Origin: Gonatopus flavifemur
Lineage: Eukaryota > Arthropoda > Insecta > Hymenoptera > Dryinidae
Assembly (NCBI GenBank): GCA_018340375.1
Contig: JAFFJZ010000009.1
Span: forward strand, 13,594,501-13,658,500
Length of the DNA: 64,000 nucleotides
Direction of reading: 5' to 3'
In this document: positions 33,564-45,447 of the stretch, in pieces
Position numbering within the stretch: the stretch's first letter is position 1
Layout: each line of letters opens with the position of its first letter
Program-made: the position numbers and the translations under genes
The notes under the pieces: model-generated
What the model was told of the DNA's origin: nothing
Seen by the model: the letters and a program-made list of their open reading frames with translations, nothing else
Databases searched by the model: none

Positions 33564-36500
33564 TCCCAATGAACATGAAAATCTTTTAGATATCTAAAAG
33601 ATGTCTCACGAAAGATATCTTTCAGATCTTTCTAAAAAACCTCTTTTAGATATCCAATAGACACAGTCTGAAAGATATCTTTATTCCAGCTCTGAATAAA
33701 GTCTTCTGGATATCCAAGACATATAGTCTAAAAGATGTCCTCAAACTGTTCCTAAAATACGTCTATTATATGTCTTTCAAACATCTGTTCCGTATTCCTT
33801 ATTCGGAATATGAATCATTCCGTTTCCGTTTGTTCCACTCCACAAATATACTCATGTGTCACATGAAACATACTTCTTCTCGTGTCTCGCGTTTCTTCGT
33901 ATCGCGTCTATTATACTGCGTGTAAATTACAAATCAAAATTACAATTCATCATCAACCACGATTTGGATCGACGAGCTGATGGGAAAGAATCAAGATACG
34001 ATCATTAGGTAAGCAGATCTTTCTTTTTTTTCGCATGATGCCTTCCCACTGTTTTTCATAATAACAAACCAGCAATGTTCACAGTGATAATTCAATAAGT
34101 TGAAGTCATGATAAAATAACATTATTATGATAGAAAAACTGTAGGAATCGCAAAACATTGAATTTAGCTTTGTCATTTTGTGTGAATATTAAGGACCAAT
34201 TGATTAATTCCATAGGAAATGATGAGAGCCGGTAGATATAAAAAATGAGGTTATTTCGTTTCAACAGTAGCGGCTCGAGCAATCATCCTTCTCTCTTTCC
34301 GTTCAAACAGTTTCTAGGTAACCGCCTCACCTCCTAATCTTTACTTACGCGCATATTCAAACGAACGGTGAAAGAGAAGGCTGATTTTGTCGAGCCGCTA
34401 GTGCGTTTCAATAACAATTCAATCGCGACAGTCAGATTGTGCATTGACTCTTGATGTATCAAAGTAGTATAATGTATGATATATCCCATAATTAGTTATC
34501 TTAATAATTGAAATGCCATGTATTACCGGTGTTCGTATAATATGTTAGCATCGACATAACCTCATAATCCTGTATAGCACAGAGTTTGGGTTAATTCTCA
34601 GTTGATCTCAAATGAATGATTTATCTATAAATAGCACAGAATTCATGGAAAAGTTTTGTGAGAAAATCTCTTACGAATCTTGTGTTACTTGGAATTATAT
34701 AAATTCTGAGCATGTTATTTTCATCTACCGCGGGACGTTCACATCACATCTTCCAAACGTCCTTTCATGAAATTTACCCTTCAAAAACACGAAGTCACAC
34801 GGTGAACATGAATGGACTAAACAGGACATTTGTATGTCCCTGGAAACGTTCTTAGTACATCCTGAGATGTTATTTGTACGTTCTCTATGCAACCAAATAC
34901 GTTTCCTGAACTTTCAGAAAACCTCCCGATGCTGTATGGGGAATTACTTCCAACCTACTTCTAAGTACGCAGTGTAAAATCATTGCTTTAGGGGGGCATA
35001 CAAATTTATAGCTATTCCGTTGACTGAACACTACGTATTTTTGAGCCATATCAAATATATGAACGCTGAGTTATCTCGGAAAATGCGGCAGTATTACATT
35101 AAAACTACTTTCAAATATGCAGTGTCAAATACTTCCATAAAAAACGCGTAGAAACTCATAATATTCTACAGATTTCTACACCAAAGTACACCAATATACA
35201 TGAAATAGTTGGACCGGAATTGTGTGGCGTAAAACTATGTGTACATGGAATATTTCCATAGAAATACATAGGATGCCGTAAAATATGGGAGTTTGTGCGT
35301 CCGAGTACGGTTCACTACATGGAGTAATCAGAAGCGGATTAGCACAACCTACGAAGAGTCCCAGTGTTTCGTGAGAATCCATATTATTTTACTTAAACAC
35401 TTTCTGCTCATCATGAAAAAACTGCAAAGATTATTCATTCTGGAGTCGTCAAGGATTGAACCTGTTTCGGGTCTGTTTATGTTATGATATAAGACGATCG
35501 TTAAGAAATTCATTCACAAGGGTGTCTTTCATATATACGTTGATGAACATGTTTGTCGTAGCTGCTGGAAGTTGAAAATTCACAAGATACGTATTGGAAA
35601 TTTTAATGTCCTTCCACATTTCCTCTATCCCTAACGATACTTGAAGGCTTTTAAAATGTCGTAAGAATGTCCGGATGTGTTCAAAACATTCGCAAAGTGC
35701 TACCCTGTAAAAAAAATCTGCCAATTGCAATGAATGGTATATTTGCATCGAAAATTCACAATTGAATACGATCAATCACGATATTTGATTAGCTTCAAAG
35801 CAATCTGTAACAATTGTTCATTAATGAACTCCTCTATGGAAAAACTCTGATAAGTGCTGATATCTTCTGATAAATTCTTGAACAAAAGCACATCAAATCC
35901 TCATAGGGAATTTTCATTTTATATGTCTTGATGAGATTTTCCATAATGGGTTATGAAATCCAATTTTGTGCCCATTGATTCTCGTAGTGGCATTATAAAA
36001 TTCCATAAATGCCTGGACGAATGCTCATATAAAATCTCATGAAGTCTCATAGATTCCACGTATCAGTTCTTATGAGATCTTTCCCATAGGGTGATACAAT
36101 TTGAAATCGTAATTTTACAATAGAAATGAATGCGCAATTGATTACGATTGATCAAACGTTTTTTCAATATGTGTTTAAGCAAAAATACCATTGGGGATTC
36201 ATTCTCAATCGGATTTTTTTTACAGGGTATACAAAATATCCAAGAAACTTGTTATAGCTAGGAATGGATTTCGGCATGCAAGAAATTGATAAAAATCTGT
36301 TATATCTTAGACATTCAAAAGATATATTTTATATATTTGAAAGATACATTTTAGACATTGAAAAAACATAATTTAAATATATGGAAGACATATTTTAGAC
36401 ATCTAAACGGAATATTTTACATATCGAAAGGATATATTTTCGGTATCTAAATGACTTATTTTGAACAACTTACCGACATATTTTAGACATCCAAATGATA

Positions 36501-37716
36501 TGATTTAGATGTCTAAAAGATATCGTATAGATGTCTGAATACTTTTGTCGGACCTTATTTAGATATCTAAACCCTGTCGAATTTTGTTACATAAGACATC
36601 TATTAGATATCTTCTAGACATCTTTCCGACAATCCTAAAAGACATCTTTCGAAGTTTGAAGACATCTTTTAGATACCTAATAGATGTCTTTTTGTCTCTG
36701 TGCTATACAGGATGATGAGGTTATGTCGCTTCCAACATATTATACGAACACCGGTAATACATGGCATTTCAATTATTAAGATAACTAATTATGGGATATA
36801 TCATACATCATACTACTTTGATACATCAAGAGTCAATGCACAATTTGAATGTCGCGATTGAATTGTTATTGAAACACAGTAGCGGCTCGACAAAATCACC
36901 CTTCCCTTCCACCGTTCGTTTGAATATGCGCGTAAGTAAAGGTTAGGAGGTGAGGCGGTTACCTAGAAACTGTTTGAACGGGAAGAGAGAAGGATGATTG
37001 CTCGAGCCGCTACTGTTAGAACGAAATAACCTCATTTTTTATATCTACCGTCTTTCATCATCTCCTATGGAATTAATCAATTGGTCCTTCATATTCACAC
37101 AAAATGACAAAGCTAAATTCAATGTTTTGCGATTCATACAGTTCTTCTATCATAACAATGTTATTTTATCATGACTTCAACTTATTGAATTATCACTGTG
37201 AACATTGCTGGTTTGTTATTATGAAAAACAGTGGGAAGGCATCATGCGAAAAAAAAGAAAGATCTGCTTACCTAATGATCGTATCTTGATTCTTTCCCAT
37301 CAGCTCGTCGATCAAAATCGTGGTTGATGATGAATTGTAATTTTGATTTGTAATTTACACGCAGTCTGATAGACGCGATACGAAGAGACGCGAGACACGA
37401 GAAGAAGTATGTTTCATGTGACACATGAGTATATTTGTGAAGTGAAACAAACGGAAACGGAATGATTCATATTCCGAATAAGGAATACGGAACAGATATT
37501 TGAAAGACATATAATAGACGTATTTTAGAAACAGTCTGAGGACATCTTTTAGATTATATGTCTTAGATATCTAAAAGACTCCATTTAGAGCTGGAATAAA
37601 GATATCTTTCAGACTGTGTCTATTGGATATCTAAAAGACGTTTTTTAGAAAGATCTCAAAGATATCTTTAGTGAGACATCTTTCAGATATCTGAAAGATT
37701 TCCATGTTTATTGGGT
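33564..37716. mobile_element. 4.15-kb foldback element with 1,019-bp arms
   Basis: The arms 33564-34582 and 36698-37716 have the same length and are highly similar inverted copies; a 61-residue frame at 33991-34176 recurs at 37104-37289 with two changes. The ends are TCCCAAT.../...ATTGGGT, flanked by TA, suggesting Tc1/mariner-type insertion. Both arms contain the same nested small inverted repeat (CAGTAGCGGCTCGA... at 34265 and 36877). The outer arms are rich in AGACATCTTTTAGATAT words, which recur at 36290-36690. The 2.1-kb spacer has no recognised transposase. Exon-like sequence at 35482-35727 (minus) is unproven. Confidence 0.8.
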
Positions 37717-38515
37717 TACCATCCCGTTTCATATGTTTTGCGATCAATAAATACGTACATATAGTCACGGTTAATAATTATAATATTGTCATGTAACTTT
37801 CGTAATGTTTGCAAAAAAGCGATGTGCAATTTCAGTTTTTGGCATAGAGAATATGTGTATTAATTGATCCTCGTCTGAAACCATTCAATATGTTCAATTG
37901 AAAAAATACAGTATACGTCGTCACATTTTTTGAGAAATTCTTGTGAGAAATGCGCTTGGTGTATACGCTTCATCTTCACCAGGGAACGTACAAGTTGCTA
38001 AACATTTGATTTTCACCGGAAAATTGTGCGAACAATATGAAATTATCTGAGGTTACATGGGGACTAGCTCAAAAGTCGCGAACAATATGTTTGAATTTTG
38101 AGGTCATTCAATCTCATTTCAAATCAATGTAGATGGTGAATGTAGAAGTATTTGATAAACAGAGTTTCATTACGCCGGCAATTTTATAATCTGGGATGCT
38201 CCTGATTCATGTTGAGCCATATGGCCTGTCATTCTGAGCTGTATAAACTATATCCATTCTGAAGTCAAACAAATCACTGTACACAATATTCATATCCTTG
38301 TGACAGCTATACGGCCGGGCTGTTTTCAAAACAACCCGTGAGTTTGGTTGAGACAAGGATCTTCTTCCTGTATCGTGTGTTTTTTTTCAGTGTATGACTA
38401 GAGTTGGGTATACTACTCTATCATCGTAACTCGTCATATTGGGAGTACAAATTGATTCGGTCCGTTTTTTTACAGTTGAAGATGCGTTTATTTCAGGAGA
38501 ACATGAATCATCAAA

Positions 38516-39418
38516 TTAATCAAAGTATTGTCCATCGCTGGCGATCACTTTTTCCCATCTTTCGGATAATTTCCGAATCCCGTCACGGAAAAACGTCTCG
38601 TCTTTCGAGGTGATCCAAGTTAAGAGCCAATTTTCGATTTCTTCGAACGAAGTGAACCGGTGGCCTGCCAAATCGTGCTGCATCTGTCGGAATAACCGGT
38701 CATCAGGAAGAGCAATGTCCGGCGAGTACGGCGGGTGCGATAGAATATCCCACTTCAACGTTTCCAGATAGTTTTTCGCTACTTTTGCGACATGAGGACG
38801 AGCGTTATCGTGTAAACGAATAACTTCGTCATGTCTTTCCTCGTATTCCGGACGTTTTTCTCGTAACGCACGACCCAAACGAATCAATTCTAGCCTATAG
38901 CGATCACTCGTAATAGAATCACCAGGTTTTAGCAGCTCATAGTATATTTGGTACCCTTTTGGTGCCACTAGATACACAGCATGATCTTTGAACCATGAAT
39001 ATTCCTCTTTGGTGTCGATGTTGAAGTCAATGGCAACGACCGGGCATAGCATAGTATTTTATTTCCTTGGGGTTATTGTGGGATATCCATTTCCCATCTC
39101 CTGTCACAATCCGATGGAAGGACACCTTTCTTCGTTGTCTTTGAATCAGCTGCTCGCAAGTGAAAAGTCGCCGTTCAATGTCTCTAGGCTTTATGTCATG
39201 AGGCACCCAATTACCTCGCTTTTGAATCATGCCCATGGATTGTAATCGTACGGAAACTGCTTGTCACGTAACTCCTCATGATTCCGCAAGCTCCTGTTGC
39301 GTTTGACTCGGATCTTCGTCGAGTAAAGCCTTCAATGCCTCGTTTGCGAATTTTTGTGCTTGTCCTGAGCGAGGCTTGTCTTCGACACTGAAATCGCTAT
39401 TCTTAAAACGTTGAAACT
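38516..39418 (-). pseudogene. mariner transposase remnant, 5'-truncated
   Basis: A second, older mariner lineage. Readable in two frames: GNWVPHDIKPRDIERR, FHRIVTGDGKWISHNNPK (first Asp region, degraded), LHDNARPHVAK (second Asp) and HPPYSPDIALPDDRLF (third Asp region, altered). Upstream, to 39418, the helix-turn-helix region carries at least two stops, and the first part of the protein is missing. The DNA turns into unrelated TTCGAA-rich repeat at about 39419. I found no inverted terminal repeats. Confidence 0.88.
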
Positions 39419-39419
39419 A

Positions 39420-39610
39420 GGGGTGTGCGAACCGTTCGAATCTCGAACCGAACTCCTACTGTTCAGTTTGGTTCGAACTTCGAACTCAATCAGTAAAAAA
39501 AGGTCGGTTCGGTTCGAGTTTCGAACTCAAATAGCGGAAAAAGTTCGGTTCGGTTCGAATTTCGAACTGCATTCATTGAAAAAATTTGGTTCGAGTTTTT
39601 CATTTGTCAG
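39420..39610. repeat. degenerate tandem TTCGAA-rich repeat
   Basis: About three units of roughly 50-55 bp containing GGTTCGG..TTCGAA..TTCGAACT. It abuts the truncated mariner. Origin unknown; the open frame across it is incidental. Confidence 0.55.
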
Positions 39611-40011
39611 TTTGAATTGGAATCCATCTTTATCTTTGTTCATCTTCCGTGTTTTCAACTAGCGCCTCTATGCAAGGTATATAGGTACTATCCCAAAACA
39701 GTATGTATATATATATATATATTGTTGCCTATGTAATATAGTACACGGTACCTACCAGAGATAGTGCTAGTGTAGCTCTCAAATCTTTTCGCTTTCTAGA
39801 GACCAATATCTGATCAGGGTTATCAACTAAACGATCGCACACCCCGTTCATTAGCCAATTCTCATATAATCGAAGATATGATTGGTTAATCTGAAAGAAT
39901 CGACTAATCAACGCCGAGTACGAGAATTTTATTGACAACTCTGTACCTAATCCACTGATATATATATATATATCGGTGGTTTTTTCTCATTGTCTTTCCG
40001 TACTGTAATCT

Positions 40012-40147
40012 AAGGCTGCTCTCCCATGGACCGGAATTTCTAGGGAACGGAACGGAATCCGCAGACCCAATTGGTTCATGGATAGTAACTTACTGGAATT
40101 CCTTGCAAATCCCCCAAAAAGTCCGGTCCATGGGAGAGTAGCCTAAG
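40012..40147. mobile_element. short MITE with CTCTCCCATGGACCGG ends
   Basis: The left end AAGGCTGCTCTCCCATGGAC and right end GTCCATGGGAGAGTAGCC are inverted copies of about 25 bp around a 90-bp core. No clear target duplication. Confidence 0.6.
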
Positions 40148-41508
40148 GAGACATGGTACAAACAAATTGCACTTTAAAAGTTTTTCAATAGTCTCTGGTA
40201 TTTTACAATTTACGCAAGTGAGTGTTTCTCATTAAATGATTCATCTAATAATGTGAAATGTAGTAAAACAAGACTTTTGACATTATGTTGATTGAAGCTT
40301 CAAAACATAATCAATGGTCATACTCTGAGAATTCATTGAACATTGAATAAAAAAAACAGGAAGAATACGTACATTCAAATGTATTTGAGGAGAAACGAAT
40401 AATTTTCGAATTCATCGAGAGTTTTTGATTCACTTGGCGTACTGAGAAGTTCTTAACCTCAAATATATAGTTTTTCAGCAGATGTTCTGAAAAGTCATTC
40501 CATTTCAACTCCGGATATATGATTTTTCGCACGTGCACTGTAAAAAACTTTCTGGTGAATTTACCAGTCTGAGAGTAGTGACAAAAATAACCTATTCTGA
40601 GAGTAGTACTTTTCCACTAGGGGAAGATCATTCGTATCAAGTTGGTAAAATGATGTATGGGTGATGTGAAATTACACCGCGAATTGTGAAATTGCAACGC
40701 CACACGAGGCTACGATTCATTTGTAATTACGCTACAAAAACAAAAAAATTTGCCTCGGAATTGTAAATTCACAACTTCGGATTGTCAATATCCCGATAAT
40801 ATTGAATTTTGAATTAATCAGTAAAATTGTTTGAAAATTATAATTTTCCTAACTCTCCATGAATTCAGTTTGGAGAATTTTCCCTGAGCAAATATTCTAA
40901 GAGGGTACCCTCTGGTTTTTTTTTCTAAACTTTAGTGAGTACTGAAAACTGTCATGTAAAACACGTTGAAAATAATAGGTCAATGTCTTTACTTTCATTG
41001 AAGAATTATTTTCTCTTTCAAGTTTGAGAAATAAATATTAACAAAACATTTATCTCATAATGAATTGTATATTTGGGAATGGTTAAATTCAACGATTCCA
41101 ATGATACTCAAATTCTACGTATATTTTGACAATACTCTTCCACGGAATATTTTTGCTTTATATCAAAAGTTCCTAAATGTGAAAATAAACATTTTACATT
41201 TTGTTTCTTTGCTTATACAATAAAATCACATAAGAATATATCACAGTAATCAAAGCTAAGAACATATCACCAGATAAGAATCATATCACAACTTATTCTA
41301 AAATTATAAGTATAATTGAAATCAAAATTATAATTATAGGTCATTACATATGTTTTTTTCGATTTCAATGTGAAAATATGAATTTATAAATATTAATATA
41401 TCTGTATCTCTCGCTGTTAACGAGTGGGGTATTAACAGCGACGAAACAGTTGTCTGCTATCACATGGACTTTGGCCTATTTATGGTACCCTTTAGCACAG
41501 AGCCGGAA

Positions 41509-41879
41509 TCATAAATTTTGTTCTCCTTGTTCCTCGTGGTTTGGTTCTACGGCGCTTGTTGTCACCTCTTCAAAGGTAACGTAATCTGCGACGTTGATGG
41601 CATTCAATTTTTTCAATAAGGCTAAAACTTCCCTTTTGACCACTTTTGATTTGCTACGTTGGGCTTCGTCATTAGAAGGAATGCCACAAAGGTACATTTA
41701 AATCAAAATTAAAGTACAGCCATGGGTCTTTGGATACGCGCGATTGAATATAAAATATGAGCACATGACCATCTGCATAGCCTCTACGAAAGACGTGGTT
41801 TTTTGAACCATTGATCCATCCACAATGAGCCAGTATGTATCAGCGAGTTTTGCGTTCTGGTTGTGAGCATTTTCTTGTT
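41509..41879 (-). pseudogene. gene-like last exon of an unnamed protein family, one stop
   Basis: A good acceptor (TGTTATTACAG) precedes a frame that reads TYWLIVDGSMVQKTTSFVEA, then MCSYFIFNRAYPK, one in-frame TAA at 41700-41698, and VKREVLALLKKLNAI before a stop at 41509. Proteins with this pattern (SF.EA......YFVFN..YPK...T.....) are common uncharacterised, often repeat-associated, proteins in insects and fish, as I recall. I cannot name the family. Exons upstream were not found. Presumed a captured or transposon-derived fragment. Confidence 0.4.
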
Positions 41880-42416
41880 CTGTAATAACAAAATAATTTA
41901 AAAGATTTCGGCGATATTATTCACACCAGAGATGGGAAAGGAATTATAAATATATCCGTACTTATTCATGGTACAAAGTACTTTTGTACTCTGTACTCAT
42001 TCGCACTCTAAGTAGAAATTACATTTGCAGTTTGGAATAGTTTTTAGCAATTTAGAAGTTTTTAAAAACACTTCATAATTGAAATTTTGAATGAGTACAA
42101 AGGACAAATGTACTTTTCACCCGTTGCTGCGAAGAAATCCCCAACTCTAAATGTACTGTGTGATTATGATGGCAATACAAGTAAAGAATTGCATTAAAGT
42201 AACCCATTTCTGACTCACACAACACAAGCATGTTCCAAATGAAGTTCTGTCAAGATATCTTTCTATCTTTCTTTCCAAAAGAACTCATAATGAATCCTTG
42301 AGAGTTCTTTATGAATTCATCTTGAAGATCAACAGTCCGCAAAAAATACATTCTGAACTGTCGTAAGGCGGGTGGTTCAACAATTTCACTATTAATTCAT
42401 CAAGAAGTCCTCAAAT

Positions 42417-43753
42417 CAGCATTTGATAATGTTGTTCCTTCCAAACTATTGAACTTCCTTATTAGAAAAGGTTGCCCTTCTCATATTTTTAAATATTTAT
42501 ATCAATGGTTATTAAACAGGAAATGTATTTTCAATCACAGGGATGGCTCTAATACTGTACGTTATTTCAACAAAGGAGTACCTCAAGGTGGGGTACTAAG
42601 CCCTACCTTGTTTAATTTATATATTAGTCAAATATGTTCGGAGTTTGGTGATAATGTTGTATTGCTACAGTTCGCTGATGATACGGCGATTGTGGTTAAG
42701 GGAGGAGGTAGTTTAATGGGAAAGAAAATAGCGTCAATAAAAGCTTTTCATAAAATTTATATTGATTTGGGAAAACTAGGATCGCAGTTATCTATGGAAA
42801 AAACAGTATGCATGAATTTTCACAAAAAAAGTAACAGTAGAAATTGTAACGAATGTATTGACTCAATATCTTTACGTGGCAGAGATTTCATATCATCTCT
42901 CAATCAAAAATTTCTTTGAGTTTTGTTTGATAGGCATTTGGATTTTGAAACTCATATAGAAGCTGTGAAGTATTAATGTTCTTCGTCTCTAAACTGTATT
43001 AAAATGCTGTGCAATACATGGTGGGGTGGAGATCCTATTACTCTTTTGAACTTTTATACTAGTTATACTCGTAGTATTATGGATTATGGGCTATTTAGTA
43101 TGGCAAATGCTTTCTGGTCAAAGCAATTCTCTATACTACAAAAAATTCAAAATGAAGCACTGAGGATTTGTTTTGTTTACAGAAACTCGACTCCCATATG
43201 TGTTATGCACGATGAAACTAAATTGTTAGAAGTTAAATATAGAACTTTGTCCTTATGCACTAAATATGTTGTTAAATGTGCCAGTATTATCGATCATCCC
43301 GTAAATCAAGTGCTAAATAAATACGAAAGGGTTTATGAAACTTTGAATTTTGCTAATCCAAATTGCAATGATTCATATGTACTTCATACTTATAGGTCAA
43401 ATAAGGATATTATTAGTATTACTTGTAAGAATGAAACACAAGTCAGCTTTATGTTGGATTACTTTGACAATCTCAAGATTTTGGGCATTGACACTTTGTC
43501 GGGATTTAATATATCAAATAAAACTGATTTTTCTCTTTTCTTAGATAATTTGATATAAAACAAGGGGATAAATAATGAAATTCTGTCTCTTTATACTGAC
43601 AGTTCTGTTATTGAGAATAATATTTCAACAGGAGCCGCAGTGTATTCCGAAAATTTGTTGATTTTAAAATCCATGCATCTCTATTGTAGCGTTTATACTG
43701 CGGGAAATATTGCAATCTTGGAAGCTATTGACCTATGTTTTGATAGTAATAAC
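42417..43753 (+). pseudogene. LINE with RNase H (I/R1-like), reverse transcriptase part
   Basis: 5'-truncated non-LTR retrotransposon. It begins within the reverse transcriptase at AFDNVVPSKLL, and continues with KGVPQGGVLSPTLFNLY and the catalytic LLQFADDTAIV, then the thumb region and the start of RNase H (LYTDSSVIEN...AILEAIDLC). Stops in frame at about 42918, 42976 and 43556 show decay. Interrupted at 43754 by the 2.94-kb insert. The RNase H resumes at 46696 exactly where it broke. Confidence 0.88.
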
Positions 43754-43923
43754 TTGTCACGTCCAGGAACCTCCTACGAAGATGCCTTCCTTCGACATGG
43801 ATCAGAATTGAAATTCATAGGTGAATTCCATTACTGATTTTGATTCATAGATATTTGATGGACCGGGAGGAATGAAAAAGTGAGACAATCTGATTTAAAT
43901 GAGGTGAAAAATAAACAAACCAA

Positions 43924-43929
43924 TTTATT
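43924..43929 (-). terminator. poly(A) signal of the small spliced gene
   Basis: AATAAA on the minus strand, 23 bp beyond the stop codon at 43952. Confidence 0.65.
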
Positions 43930-43951
43930 ATAAAATATGATTAATAATACA

Positions 43952-45412
43952 TCACAAATTTTCAGGGTGGTCCTCAAATAACCTCATGCATATAATTCTT
44001 TCATTCTCTTCTTTGGTAAACTTAATTTTCCTAATGATATCTAAAGAAAACTTAGCATATTTGTGAACGAAATCCTTACATACTATACATTTGAAATATT
44101 CCTGGTTAGTTTTAACCCATACATCACACCTACGTGATAAGTTAGGTTTGTTCCTATTATTATCTCCAAGTTTCACATTTATCCTTCCTTTGGGTACTAA
44201 TTTTATAGCTTCGTTATACTCTTTGAGAAATTCTGTATATTTTCTCGTTTCCTTAATTATTTTATTGCGCGTCCTACGTGCAGCTTTTTTATCCAATCTA
44301 TCCCCATGGGTATTCTTTAATCTTTGCTTATCAACGATGTGCCTCTCAGCTTCACGTGAATCTTTGATAATTGATTGGATGTCTCGAGTCACTGGAAATG
44401 GAAAGAGAAAAAAAACTCAAATTCCTATATAATCAATTCCAAATGGGAAGATTATATAAAATGGATTGATGGGGGCAAATTTATATTGTTGAAATGAAAC
44501 CTATGGCATAAATGCAAATTTCCGAATTATTCAAATTTAATATGATTTTATTTGAAATAATAGCCGCAAGTGCCATCATCAAAACGAACCACAAGTGTTC
44601 TAACTTATGACCACAAGTGTCATTTGATAACAAAACACATCTAATGTTCTCGTTCCACAAGTGACCCGAAACATAGATATTAGAAGGAGATATTAGTTAT
44701 GGGATTAGAATGTATCTAATGTTCTGGTTCCTCGAGTGACCCAAAACATAGATATTAGAAGGAAATATTGGTTATGGAATTAGAATGTATCTAATGTTCT
44801 GGTTCCTCAAGTGACCCAAAACATAGATATTAGAAGGAAATATTAGATAATGTATTAGAATATATCTAATGTTCTGGTTCCTCAAGTGACCCAAAACATA
44901 GATATTAGAAGGAAATATTGGTTATGGAATTAGAATGTATCTAATGTTCTGGTTCCTCGAGTGACCCAAAACATAGATATTAGAAGGAAATATTGGTTAT
45001 GGAATTAGAATGTATCTAATGTTCTGGTTCCTCAAGTGACCCGAAACATAAATATTAGAAGGAAATATTAGATAATGGATTAGAATATATCTAATGTTCT
45101 GGTTCCTCAAGTGACCCAAAACATAGATATTAGAAGGAAATATGAGATAATGGATTAGAATATATCTAATGTTCTGGTTCCTCAAGTGACCCAAAACATA
45201 GATATTAGAAGGAAAAATTAGTTAGTAGAGAATCTCTATCTTGATTCCACAAGTGATTCAACTAGAGAAAAATTATATATATACTTACTGTTGAATTGGG
45301 GTTTGTCGTCGGAATTTGGGATTAGAGTTTGTAGACGAAATTTGGAATTGTACGAATTGTAAAAGTTTAAGGTTCAATGTGACACTGTATGTTGAAGTTT
45401 GGAAAAACTAGT
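43952..45412 (-). CDS. small spliced gene of unknown function, start codon split by the intron
   Basis: Exon 1 is about 45412-45289 (noncoding except its last base), the intron is 45288-44392 (GTAAGT...TTTCCAG, strong pyrimidine tract), and exon 2 is 44391-43952. Splicing joins the final A of exon 1 to TG of exon 2, making ATG in a good insect context (CAAC before it) in frame with a 145-residue protein. Unspliced RNA has no ATG there. The protein is Lys/Arg-rich and probably helical in residues 1-70 (DKKAARRTRNK), then has C-x12-C-x2-C-x4-H, a possible zinc site. I recognise no family. TATA box and poly(A) signal are correctly placed. No break is visible. Confidence 0.6.
44641..45225. repeat. 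75-bp minisatellite, about 7.8 copies, inside the intron
   Basis: CTAATGTTCT recurs at 44641, 44716, 44791, 44866, 44941, 45016, 45091 and 45166, an exact 75-bp spacing. Two unit types alternate (GGTTATGGAATTAGAATGTA and AGATAATGGATTAGAATATA). Because 75 is divisible by three it gives a false repeated open frame on the minus strand. Confidence 0.95.
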
Positions 45413-45438
45413 GAGGTGTCAAAGGGCATTTCCTTGGG

Positions 45439-45447
45439 CTTTATATA
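45439..45447 (-). promoter_or_regulatory. TATA box of the small spliced gene
   Basis: TATATAAAG on the minus strand. A TCACT initiator-like motif lies 33-35 bp downstream (45414-45410), giving a likely start at about 45412. Confidence 0.65.

Noticed and set aside
35482..35775. 97-codon minus-strand frame preceded by TTTTTTTTACAG
   Set aside because: The acceptor-like sequence is a common repeat terminus here (TACCCTGTAAAAAA), also present at about 36225, so exon status is not supported.
44997..45194. Repeated 25-residue open frame
   Set aside because: By-product of the 75-bp minisatellite, which lies in an intron.
44641..45225. CRISPR array
   Set aside because: Contiguous 75-bp tandem units without unique spacers, in a eukaryotic context.
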